From contig DMJN01000090.1 of NCBI GenBank assembly GCA_003451715.1, positions 1 to 6,398 of the forward strand: a stretch of 6,398 nucleotides of DNA, in the 5' to 3' direction. The stretch is from Gammaproteobacteria bacterium. Lineage in GTDB: Bacteria; Pseudomonadota; Gammaproteobacteria; Pseudomonadales; Pseudohongiellaceae. How positions within the stretch are numbered: position 1 is the first letter of the stretch; every line of letters begins with the position of its first letter. The translations under genes and the position numbers were made by a program. The notes under the pieces were generated by a model. That model did not search any database. It was not told where the DNA came from and saw only the letters and a program-made list of their open reading frames with translations. Positions 1 through 6,230 of the stretch are shown piece by piece.

Positions 1-2069
1 AACTGAACCCCGATGACCAACAGGCTGTGTTCTATACCAACGCCAGCTACGAGGTCAGCGATGACCTGAGCTTCAATGCCCAACTCATCTGGAACACTGA
101 GACCTACCGTGGCCAGAATTCAGCCGCCAACCCTGGTGGGCGCGTTGACGAGTTGCCTGTGCTGCGTGGTGAGCTGCCGGGTAACCCGTTCCGTGCTGTG
201 GATGCCAATGGCAACCTGTTGTTCGCAGCGGATGCCAATATGGATACCCTGCCGGACCGAGACGCCAACGGCGTTGTAGTACTGGATCCAAATGGCATCC
301 CCTTCAATGAAGACGTTGCCTTTAGTGGTTGGCGCCCCTTCGGTAAGTCCCAGACTGCACCTTCGGGCCTGAACAGCAACGGTAGCTTCCCTGGCTTCGA
401 GCGGGAAAGATCCTTCCGCTTCGCCTTCGATGCAAACTTCACCGTGCCCTATGTAGAAGGCTGGGACGGTGTAGCATCAGTCATGGTCTCCGAGAAAGTG
501 CGCATCTGGCGGGCCAACAACCAGAGCTTCTCTGCGATTGAGCAGGGCTTGAACTGTGATACTTTGGGCCCGATTGATGAGTGTTTCAATCCATGGGCGG
601 TCAATCCCGATGTGTTGAGGCCGTACACCAACTCACAGAAGATTGCAGATGCCATCTTCCCCACCCAGCACCTTAGGGGGAATACCGATTCTCATCTGCA
701 CACTCTGGATTTGATATTCAATGGCACGGTGCCTCTACCGTTCGATTATGAACTGCCTGGTGGACCGATTGCCATGGCTATCGGCGGCCAGCGTCGTGGT
801 GACGGCTTCGACTACCAGCCTGCGGGCTTGTATCAGAGTGGAGATCTCTACAATGGCCAGGCTGATACTCCTGCCAATGAGAGCCGCGACGTCGATGCCT
901 GGTTTGCCGAGATGGCAGTACCGGTGCTGGATAACCTGGAACTCACCGCGGCTATCCGTGACGAGCATTACTCAAGCGGTCAGAGCTCAAAGGATCCGAA
1001 GTTTGGTATCACCTACAGCCCGTTTGAGTGGTTGACTCTGCGTGCAACCAAGGGAACAGCGTTTATCGCGCCGAGTATGAACGCCTTGAATGCGCCGGAA
1101 CGTTGTGGCCTGAGCAACCTGGATGATCCACTGGGCCCGTTCTTCGCCTACGCGCGTCGTTGCTCGGGTGGTAATCCCTACTTGACGCCACAGAAAGCCG
1201 ATACCCAGAGCTGGGGTATTACTCTCGAGCCTATCGATAATCTGCGCATCGATCTGGACTGGAGCCAGACCGAATTCAAGGATCGTATCGTGAGTATCGA
1301 CCCGCAGCAGTTGCTGGATCTGGACTACTTTAACTGGTCTCAAACCACCGGTATCTCGGGCAGAGAGCCGACAACCGCTGAGTTGACCGCCTGGGTAGCA
1401 TCTGGTGGACAGGATCCGCGTATTCAACGTAGTGCTGTCGACCCGACGCAGATTCTGCGAGTTACCGTCGGCTCATCCAACGCTGCGAGGAATGACGTGG
1501 AAGCCTACGACCTCAAGGTCAGATACCAATTTGAGCTCGATGCCATTACCGGTCTGTTCGGCCTGGATGATATTGGTACGATGACCGTGAACTTCAACGC
1601 TACCAATATCGATCAGTGGGAGTACCAGAAGTTCGCCACTGATCCAGTCGGTGAGCCACTCGGCAAGCGAAACCGCTTCCTGGGTGAGGCACCTCCGCTA
1701 CCGGAGAATAAGGGTAACCTGAGACTCGGTTGGGTAATGGGCAACCATAGCGCCAACATTATCGCGCACTATATCGATTCAATAGACTATGATGGCTACA
1801 ACTGGGGCAGTAGTTTCTTCGACCAGTTCCCATACTTTACGGGCTTCGATATCAGCGTAAGAGACGAGCTGCGGGAATCCACAGTCACGGATATTGCTTA
1901 CAACTACCGTGGGCTGGAATTCATGGGCACCAGTGTGGATCTGACCCTGGGTTCTCGTAACGTATTTGATCGACTGCCACAGCGAGTCAATGACTTCGCT
2001 GGTATGGAATCGATCCTCTACGACGCACGAGGACGCCTGATCTATGGAAGGATCAGCGTGGAGTTCTAA
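1..2069 (+). CDS. TonB-dependent outer-membrane receptor, C-terminal barrel (5' end outside window)
   Basis: This is an outer-membrane beta-barrel that would import a ligand using energy from TonB-ExbB-ExbD. The reading frame is open from the first complete codon at base 3, so the GTG at 27 is internal; 688 residues are visible. The signal peptide, TonB box and plug are missing. Family marks are the barrel segment TKGTAFIAPS (1047-1076), the NPYLTPQKAD segment (1173-1202) that matches the usual 'GNP-L-PE-(S/A)D' signature, alternating beta-strand pattern throughout, and a C-terminal strand ending in phenylalanine (RISVEF), as expected for BamA-dependent insertion. Four cysteines form two close pairs (codons at 555 and 582; 1104 and 1161), probably loop disulfides. 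One early loop has repeated D-x-N-G units. The substrate cannot be read from the sequence. The gene ends at a strong terminator and is convergent with its neighbour. Family assignment is firm; ligand is unknown. Confidence 0.93.
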   Translation, partial: LNPDDQQAVFYTNASYEVSDDLSFNAQLIWNTETYRGQNSAANPGGRVDELPVLRGELPGNPFRAVDANGNLLFAADANMDTLPDRDANGVVVLDPNGIPFNEDVAFSGWRPFGKSQTAPSGLNSNGSFPGFERERSFRFAFDANFTVPYVEGWDGVASVMVSEKVRIWRANNQSFSAIEQGLNCDTLGPIDECFNPWAVNPDVLRPYTNSQKIADAIFPTQHLRGNTDSHLHTLDLIFNGTVPLPFDYELPGGPIAMAIGGQRRGDGFDYQPAGLYQSGDLYNGQADTPANESRDVDAWFAEMAVPVLDNLELTAAIRDEHYSSGQSSKDPKFGITYSPFEWLTLRATKGTAFIAPSMNALNAPERCGLSNLDDPLGPFFAYARRCSGGNPYLTPQKADTQSWGITLEPIDNLRIDLDWSQTEFKDRIVSIDPQQLLDLDYFNWSQTTGISGREPTTAELTAWVASGGQDPRIQRSAVDPTQILRVTVGSSNAARNDVEAYDLKVRYQFELDAITGLFGLDDIGTMTVNFNATNIDQWEYQKFATDPVGEPLGKRNRFLGEAPPLPENKGNLRLGWVMGNHSANIIAHYIDSIDYDGYNWGSSFFDQFPYFTGFDISVRDELRESTVTDIAYNYRGLEFMGTSVDLTLGSRNVFDRLPQRVNDFAGMESILYDARGRLIYGRISVEF

Positions 2070-2099
2070 AGCTCAGCTTCAGACTCTCATGAAAAATCA

Positions 2100-2132
2100 C
2101 GGCCTCCTCTCACGAGGGGGCCGTTTTTTTTT
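2100..2132 (+). terminator. Rho-independent terminator of the receptor gene
   Basis: A 10-bp stem (CGGCCTCCTC at 2100-2109 with GAGGGGGCCG at 2114-2123, one G-U pair) closes a 4-base loop and is followed by nine T (2124-2132). It lies 30 bases after the receptor stop. On the minus strand the same stem is followed by TGATTTTTC, so it may also weakly terminate the convergent gene that stops at 2165. Confidence 0.92.
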
Positions 2133-2164
2133 GCACTGGCATAAAAGGCTCTAAGCGTTATTGT

Positions 2165-2986
2165 TTACTGAAAAAAGATGGACCATTCCAGAACGGGAAT
2201 GGTTCGCTCCAGACGATTGAGATCGAGATTAAAAACCGTACAGCTCAGCGTAAAACTCTGGCCGTTGTGAGCAGCGGTGAGAGCAGGATCCAGACGATAG
2301 CGCGTATTGCTTGCAACAACATCCACCAAATCCAGTAACTCGGACGGATCATCGTAGAAACAATCAAACCTGATACGGCCGGGCTCGTAAACAAGCAGAT
2401 TTTCGTTCATTGACTGCAAGCCAATATCTATAAAGAAATCATCATAGATGTAGTCGATGGGAAACGCTGGAGTTGGTGGAAATGCTGTCAGCAACTCAGC
2501 CGTATAGGAAGGTCGCCGATAGTCTCTGCTCGACGCATTTATCACCGAGAACTCAATCGGCCCCTCTGCATTTAAACTCGCTTGCAGTTCCAGGGTGTAG
2601 AAGCGATCGGCAAATGCCGCCGCATCGATATCTATTTCTGTCGAAGTGGTATTGTAGGTGGCCGTAGAACCGCCGTTGGAAACAGTCAGTGTATCGAGGC
2701 AGCTCTCGGGGGTTTCACTGAATGCCTGGATTGGTTCTGTCAGCTGAAATCTTTCATTGCCCTCCTCCAGGCTGACCAGCAAAAGATTCAAGGCATAGGC
2801 CGGAGCCAGACCCGGTACGCTATTGCCATTCTCATCCTCTACTACGGCACAGGGCACTCTAAGCGTCGACGCACTGCTATCGAATTGGGACCTGTCCAGG
2901 CCGTCCCAGACATCCTCTTGGGCGTTGACCAGGGGTGCAAAGAGCGCTGCTACGAGGCTGGTAGGGATGAATTTTCTAGCAATCAT
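2165..2986 (-). CDS. Orphan Sec-secreted protein with four cysteines, unknown function
   Basis: I do not recognise this 273-residue protein. The ATG at 2986 is preferred over an in-frame TTG at 2998 because it begins a normal signal peptide: MIARK, a hydrophobic core to about residue 20, and a cleavage site after VNA (residue 22). The mature part is acidic, rich in Thr, Ser and Asn and predicted beta-rich. Its four cysteines (46, 96, 209, 249) suggest two disulfides, one in each half. The second pair (RFDCFYDD to FTLSCTVFN) has the spacing and hydrophobic pattern of an immunoglobulin-like sandwich, but that is only a resemblance. There is no membrane anchor or lipobox, so it is likely periplasmic or released. 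No clear Shine-Dalgarno is visible, although a perfect TATAAT lies 33 bases upstream. It is convergent with the receptor gene. That it is a real gene is likely; function is open. Confidence 0.75.
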   Translation of the reverse strand: MIARKFIPTSLVAALFAPLVNAQEDVWDGLDRSQFDSSASTLRVPCAVVEDENGNSVPGLAPAYALNLLLVSLEEGNERFQLTEPIQAFSETPESCLDTLTVSNGGSTATYNTTSTEIDIDAAAFADRFYTLELQASLNAEGPIEFSVINASSRDYRRPSYTAELLTAFPPTPAFPIDYIYDDFFIDIGLQSMNENLLVYEPGRIRFDCFYDDPSELLDLVDVVASNTRYRLDPALTAAHNGQSFTLSCTVFNLDLNRLERTIPVLEWSIFFQ

Positions 2987-3018
2987 TAAACAAAACAACG
3001 TGATGTAATTCTTAAGAC

Positions 3019-3024
3019 ATTATA
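3019..3024 (-). promoter_or_regulatory. Sigma70-type -10 box (TATAAT) for the 273-residue secreted protein
   Basis: The minus strand reads CCCGTATAATG here, a perfect -10 hexamer. Transcription would begin near 3012 and give a leader of about 25 bases before the ATG at 2986. No good -35 hexamer is seen at the usual spacing, so an activator or a weak -35 would be needed. Confidence 0.45.
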
Positions 3025-3252
3025 CGGGAATCCTGCGTAATCCCTTTCCAGTTCTCTATCGCCGAATAACCAAGTTTGATACAGGGGTTCCCAATGAGAA
3101 ACACCTGCAAATCTTGCCAGTTGCAGCGCCCAGTTAAATCTCCGCAGGCAGTCGCTCGCCTTTTGTTAGCTGGTGCGATTTGAACGATGAATGGTGGTGG
3201 AGATAGACACTCCAGCAGAGATACCAAGACTCACCACACTAGTATGCTATGG

Positions 3253-3283
3253 ACTGCTTCAGGTTTTTAAAGACTGATGCAGT
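3253..3283 (-). repeat. Imperfect hairpin just downstream of the 157-residue gene
   Basis: The arms are ACTGC-tt-CAG (3253-3262) and CTG-at-GCAGT (3274-3283), giving 5-bp and 3-bp helices around a 2x2 internal loop and an AT-rich 11-base apical loop. It lies 7 bases beyond the stop codon at 3290. No T-tract follows on the minus strand, so it may protect or attenuate the 3' end and is not a standard terminator. Confidence 0.35.
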
Positions 3284-3289
3284 GAAAAG

Positions 3290-3763
3290 CTAGTTCCCCA
3301 GTTCTTCCAGCCGTGCTTTCAAATCTTGCAGTACCAACAAGGCCTCTCCAAAGGAAGGGTACTGTTGAATAAGCTCAGCGTAGACTCTATTCATTTCTTC
3401 CGTTTCCTGAATTACATCATCGCTAACGTTTTCAAGATCTGCGATTCCGGCAAAATCATGCATAAACTCCCGAGTTTCCCGTTGGCGCGCCTTGGTCCAG
3501 AATACGGGTTCGCACACCCGTTGGGGAATCCGTGTTCCGGTGAGCGAAACCTCACGACAGATGATATCCAAATCTGGATTACCGTTATGTTCATTGTAAA
3601 AACTGAAGATATCATTCTCGACACGAATGATCTGAGCCCGCACTGCGGGCTTGGAGAGTTCGCCGATAACGATAATCTCTTCGACTTCAGACTGGCTGGC
3701 CTGCTGTCCAGAAACCAACTGACTGACACACAGCATAAAAATGACTAACATGAATTTCTTCAT
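3290..3763 (-). CDS. Secreted 157-residue protein with C-x14-C motif and TonB-receptor-like N-terminal stretch
   Basis: The function is unknown. The ATG at 3763 starts a typical Sec signal peptide (MKK, hydrophobic core to about residue 17, likely cleaved near VSG-QQ at residues 17-21), and AGGTG lies four bases upstream as Shine-Dalgarno. Mature sequence begins with an acidic EVEEIIVIGE (residues 26-35), like the segment after the signal peptide in many TonB-dependent receptors. Residues 69-84 are C-R-x5-G-T-R-I-P-x2-V-C, a two-cysteine motif also found in the next gene upstream in exact register; a disulfide is likely in the periplasm. Residues 88-157 are charged and predicted helical, ending in an amphipathic Leu/Glu-rich helix. 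A perfect -10 box lies about 30 bases upstream of the start. I recall small proteobacterial exported proteins with a similar CR...TGSRI..RVC pattern, but no function for them. Confidence 0.82.
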   Translation of the reverse strand: MKKFMLVIFMLCVSQLVSGQQASQSEVEEIIVIGELSKPAVRAQIIRVENDIFSFYNEHNGNPDLDIICREVSLTGTRIPQRVCEPVFWTKARQRETREFMHDFAGIADLENVSDDVIQETEEMNRVYAELIQQYPSFGEALLVLQDLKARLEELGN

Positions 3764-3793
3764 TACACACCTGAGAAGGTTGAATCTTTAACC

Positions 3794-3824
3794 ATTATAA
3801 ATGGAAAGTATCCCCACTGGACAA
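3794..3824 (-). promoter_or_regulatory. Probable sigma70 promoter for the 157-residue secreted protein
   Basis: The minus strand carries TATAAT at 3794-3799 and TTGTCC at 3819-3824. The -10 is perfect; the -35 is weak and the 19-bp spacer is long. Transcription would start near 3787, about 24 bases before the ATG. The leader contains the AGGTG ribosome binding site. Confidence 0.5.
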
Positions 3825-3924
3825 CAAAAATCGGCTAAGTTAAGCGAAACCAGATATCCCGTATCGGTACCTAGCTGCAGGCTGGACTGCTGCAGGACTC
3901 GATATCGATCAATACCGACTGTGT

Positions 3925-4221
3925 TCAGGGAGATGCGCTAGTGCGATTAAGCGTATCGGCAAGCGTGGCGGCGGCTTCCCGGCCCTGCTGCCGCAGGCGT
4001 TCACGTTGGGCCACAGTCAAACAAACGAACTGCCTGATATTGGTACCAAGCACCTGTTCTCGCCTGCATACCAACTTGTCATTTGCGGCAACCACAGTGG
4101 CATTATAGGCGTCAGCATCGCGTTGAGAGCGAATACGGGGAATTCCTTCGTCCGGGTACATGCTCTCGCAGGCGCTGAGTAGAACGACGAGCCCGACTAA
4201 GCCCGCTAGTTTAATCACCAT
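3925..4221 (-). CDS. Small outer-membrane-type lipoprotein with C-x14-C motif
   Basis: This is a 98-residue lipoprotein of unknown function. A 136-codon frame is open from an ATG at 4335, but the ATG at 4221 is chosen because GAGGAAGAG lies directly upstream and because it begins a lipoprotein signal: MVIKL, a hydrophobic stretch, then the lipobox LLSAC with the lipidated cysteine at residue 18. The +2 residue is Glu, not Asp, so Lol export to the outer membrane is expected. Residues 52-67 are C-R-x5-G-T-N-I-x3-V-C, aligned without gaps to the motif of the 157-residue neighbour. An Arg/Gln-rich helix (residues 70-90) follows and the tail is Ser/Thr-rich. It lies 161 bp upstream of its relative on the same strand, with a separate promoter between, so it is probably a divergent tandem paralogue with a different anchoring mode. 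Confidence 0.82.
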   Translation of the reverse strand: MVIKLAGLVGLVVLLSACESMYPDEGIPRIRSQRDADAYNATVVAANDKLVCRREQVLGTNIRQFVCLTVAQRERLRQQGREAAATLADTLNRTSASP

Positions 4222-4230
4222 CTCTTCCTC
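4222..4230 (-). promoter_or_regulatory. Ribosome binding site that fixes the lipoprotein start
   Basis: The minus strand reads GAGGAAGAG immediately before the ATG at 4221. AGGA is four bases from the start codon. The in-frame ATG at 4335 would put 38 polar residues with several cysteines ahead of the lipoprotein signal, which would spoil it, so this site decides the start. Confidence 0.7.
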
Positions 4231-4292
4231 GCTTGAACCGTGGTCTGCATGCAGGCAACGGTACCACTTTGTAATTTTTGTTAGATAGCATG

Positions 4293-4320
4293 ATCTGCTG
4301 AGGTGAGGATAAAAGCAGAT
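4293..4320. repeat. Perfect 7-bp dyad upstream of the lipoprotein gene
   Basis: ATCTGCT (4293-4299) and AGCAGAT (4314-4320) form a perfect inverted repeat with 14 bases between. The half-sites are 21 bp apart centre to centre, two helical turns. It sits 72-99 bp before the lipoprotein start, where a dimeric regulator could bind. No T-tract follows on either strand, so a terminator role is unlikely. Confidence 0.4.
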
Positions 4321-4447
4321 TGTGTCGAAGTCCATAGCTTCAGAGAAAATTTGCCGCCACCGATTGCTCTCTGAGCCTGTCGATTTGGCCTCTCAGACTA
4401 CTGTTTTTGCGGCCTGCAGCGGTGTGTCCAATAGTCAGTCAGGTGTT

Positions 4448-5590
4448 TCACTGCAAATTCTCTCGCCGCAGCTTGCAGTAGAGAATCTGGTAGCTGGCAT
4501 ATTCCAGATTTCCGAAATTCGGCAGCCTGCGCTGATCATTCGAGGATCCAGGTCCATGCAATTTGATGCGAATTGGCTCCATCCCCTGTGATTTGAGTAG
4601 TTTGCTCAAGGCATCGAAGCAAGCAATGCGGCTCTCAAATTCGGCGAGATTATTTCCGGCACCGATTGTCAGCAACATATCCGCACTGCTGTCGATAACC
4701 GTTGAGATCAGTTGGATAAACTCGCGAGCGTCAGGAATCATGCGGTGATCGATCCTCAGCCCTGCCACCAGATTGCGGTTACCCAATCCGAGCTCCTGTT
4801 GTTTGATCTGCAACTCTTGCAGAGCCCGATTAGCATCCATATTCATGGCTAGCATTCTTCCACCCTGCTCCGCGTTGAGCTTGGCATAGTGCCTGGCAAG
4901 CATGGGATCATTATCGATCAGCACCGTATTCTCAGTAACTCGATCGATTACGTTGAACGCGAATACGTCTCCGGCAGACAGGGATTGAATGGTAATTTTT
5001 GGCACGGCATGAATGCCATACAGGTCACGATAGCCATTACCAGCACCCAGAGACAACTGACGAACGCTATCGGGGCGGACAGCAATCAATCCCAGCAACC
5101 TGGCTACCTGCATGACCCGCAGCGTATCCAGATTCCCTACATGGTTGAGCTCATCCAGGAGGTCTTTCTGGCTTTCACTGTAGTTCGCCGGAGAGACATC
5201 TTCGCCGATCGCCGGTGTGTCAATCACCTTACTGGCAGCCTGTCGTGCAAGCAGGCGCATCCCTTCACGGTTCATCTGAGAAGCTGAAATATTGTTCCCT
5301 CTGAATAACTCACAGCAAACTGCCACCTGGGCTTCGCAGAAAATCTCCACAAGTGTCGGTGTCGGCTTCGAGGTATCGATAGTTGCACCGGCCTGCAACA
5401 GTTCTCGGATCTTCTTCTGATGGATAGAATCTTTATTGAGCTGGTGCAGATGTGCTTCGTAGTCGGTAAAACTCTTCAACATGCGCCGGAAAATGGGTTG
5501 CGTTGCAATTACAGCGAAACCGTCCGCCTCCCTCTGAAAGGCATCGGCAACTAGCTGTCCGGACGCAGAGGCCCACTGATTTTCTCCCAC
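4448..5590 (-). CDS. Methyltransferase-like Rossmann-fold protein, unknown substrate
   Basis: This 380-residue protein is cytoplasmic by sequence: no signal or membrane segment. The start is GTG at 5590; no other start precedes it in frame before the stop at 5606-5608, and AGAGA lies nine or so bases upstream. Residues 1-165 are mostly helical with three cysteines near 85-93. Residues 178-188 read QLSLGAGNGYR, like motif I (glycine-rich SAM loop) of class I methyltransferases, and VLIDNDP (223-229) fits the acidic end of the second strand that holds the ribose. A second glycine loop, LTIGAGNN (307-314), repeats the GAGN of motif I, and the C-terminal QILYCKLRR (368-376) would suit the last strand. 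No motif for DNA bases (NPPY, PC) is seen. I infer an SAM-binding or degenerate methyltransferase; another nucleotide-binding Rossmann protein is possible. No gene in the window names a substrate. Confidence 0.8.
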   Translation of the reverse strand: MGENQWASASGQLVADAFQREADGFAVIATQPIFRRMLKSFTDYEAHLHQLNKDSIHQKKIRELLQAGATIDTSKPTPTLVEIFCEAQVAVCCELFRGNNISASQMNREGMRLLARQAASKVIDTPAIGEDVSPANYSESQKDLLDELNHVGNLDTLRVMQVARLLGLIAVRPDSVRQLSLGAGNGYRDLYGIHAVPKITIQSLSAGDVFAFNVIDRVTENTVLIDNDPMLARHYAKLNAEQGGRMLAMNMDANRALQELQIKQQELGLGNRNLVAGLRIDHRMIPDAREFIQLISTVIDSSADMLLTIGAGNNLAEFESRIACFDALSKLLKSQGMEPIRIKLHGPGSSNDQRRLPNFGNLEYASYQILYCKLRRENLQ

Positions 5591-5651
5591 TAGATCAGTC
5601 TCTTTTTATAATCGTTAGCGATTTTATTGGCTGAATATTCTATTTTATGCG

Positions 5652-5718
5652 GAGTGGTGCCAATTTGGAATTTCCAATTTAGGCTGAGTGGTAATTGCTG
5701 CAGAGGAGTGCCAACCGG
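5652..5718 (+). repeat. Cluster of short GAGTG repeats with an inverted repeat
   Basis: GAGTG occurs at 5652, 5686 and 5706, each followed by related sequence (GTGCCAATTTGG, GTAATTGCTG, CCAACCGG). Between the first two, TTGGAA (5665-5670) and TTCCAA (5672-5677) form a perfect inverted repeat. Short degenerate repeats of this kind occur at the ends of some insertion sequences such as the IS21 family, but no transposase or clear terminal inverted repeat supports that here. Confidence 0.35.
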
Positions 5719-5832
5719 AACCAACCACCAGGAATGGGCAAAACCCGTTCGCGTAGCGAGGCGAAGCATCGCTTCGTCAGGGTTTTGCGACAGCACAAGG
5801 ATGTGCTGGCCGGAACCAACCACCAGGGATGG
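5715..5832 (+). repeat. Composite intergenic repeat: 23-bp direct repeats flanking hairpins
   Basis: Two 23-base copies beginning CCGGAACCAACCACCAGG lie at 5715-5737 and 5810-5832 and differ at one base (A at 5733, G in the second copy), 95 bp apart in the same orientation. Between them are the cloverleaf-like array (5738-5788) and a separate perfect hairpin, CAGCACA-AGGA-TGTGCTG (5791-5808), that abuts the second copy. The second copy can also fold on itself (ACCAACCA with TGGTTTGGT, one bulge). The design resembles REP/BIME or MITE-type dispersed elements. Whether it recurs in the genome cannot be seen from this window. Confidence 0.65.
5738..5788. repeat. Three-way-junction (cloverleaf-like) inverted repeat
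   Basis: An outer 9-bp perfect stem, GCAAAACCC (5738-5746) with GGGTTTTGC (5780-5788), encloses two inner hairpins: TCGC-GTA-GCGA (5749-5759) and CGAAGC-ATC-GCTTCG (5762-5776). No T-tract follows, so it is not a normal terminator. It is not a tRNA: no T-loop, anticodon stem or CCA-like end can be placed. Confidence 0.6.
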
Positions 5833-6194
5833 TTTGGTACGGCTGAGGCAAACTTTTCTCTGAATATTGGTGGAGCCATGCTGAACCGCATTGATTTTAT
5901 TGCTTTTTAAGCCTATGTTTTAGCAGTATTATTTTTAAGTAAAACGTATTTATATCTAATTCTACCAATTAAACTACCAAATATCGTAAAACTAGTAGTT
6001 TATTCACTCACAATCCTGATAATCAGATTCAAAACATCTTGTAGCGATGTCTTGACCTCGTGCGGGTTGTTCGGGGGTTAGGTTTCTCCTTTGTTTCCAA
6101 CCTTCTTCATAGGATTTTATTGATTAGTTTTGTCATGAAGATATTTAAAAAAGGGAGAAATTATTCTAACGATATACGTAAAAAAAAGAGCGAA

Positions 6195-6208
6195 TAACAT
6201 TAATGTTA
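6195..6208. repeat. Perfect 14-bp palindrome TAACATTAATGTTA
   Basis: The sequence equals its own reverse complement over 14 bases and lies in AT-rich DNA 23 bp left of the likely IS end. It could be an operator for a dimeric regulator of a gene now separated from it, or chance in AT-rich sequence. Confidence 0.35.
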
Positions 6209-6230
6209 AAATATATCCGAAAAAACTTAG

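Larger units (their letters stand above)
2987..3289. other. Intergenic stretch of 303 bp between two minus-strand genes
   Basis: It holds the TATAAT box at 3019-3024 and a hairpin just after the stop of the 157-residue protein. A 71-codon open frame on the minus strand (3012-3227) has only a TTG start and no ribosome binding site, and it runs through the TATAAT box, so I do not call it a gene. The sequence GTTAGCTGG near 3165 recalls the end of an integron attC site, but no matching left end pairs with it well. Confidence 0.5.

Noticed and set aside
3063..3170. Possible integron attC site (TAACCAAG near 3067 and CTTTTGTTAGCTGG near 3160)
   Set aside because: Only the TAAC/GTTA cores and a few adjacent bases pair; the expected long imperfect palindrome is absent, and no integrase or neighbouring attC is visible.
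3012..3227. 71-codon open frame on the minus strand
   Set aside because: It has only a TTG start, no Shine-Dalgarno and no recognisable protein features, and it overlaps the TATAAT box of the next gene.
3326..3748. 140-codon plus-strand frame opposite the 157-residue gene
   Set aside because: It is a shadow of the minus-strand gene, which has a signal peptide, ribosome binding site and promoter.
3841..3920. Possible terminator after the lipoprotein gene (CTGCAG repeats, TCGGTA/TACCGA, TCGATATCGA)
   Set aside because: The pieces give only short stems with large loops and no T-tract on the minus strand.
4222..4335. 38-residue N-terminal extension of the lipoprotein from an ATG at 4335
   Set aside because: It would bury the lipoprotein signal, while the ATG at 4221 has a strong ribosome binding site.
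5590..5910. Four overlapping 70-78-codon frames on both strands
   Set aside because: They are open by chance across GC-rich palindromic repeat sequence, have weak or no ribosome binding sites, and translate the repeat itself.
6064..6082. G-runs suggesting a G-quadruplex
   Set aside because: Only two runs of three or more G are present, too few for a stable four-tract structure.
6135..6197. 20-codon lysine-rich frame (MKIFKKGRNYSN...) in the AT-rich segment
   Set aside because: No Shine-Dalgarno at a usable distance, and its lysines come from poly-A runs; too short to support.
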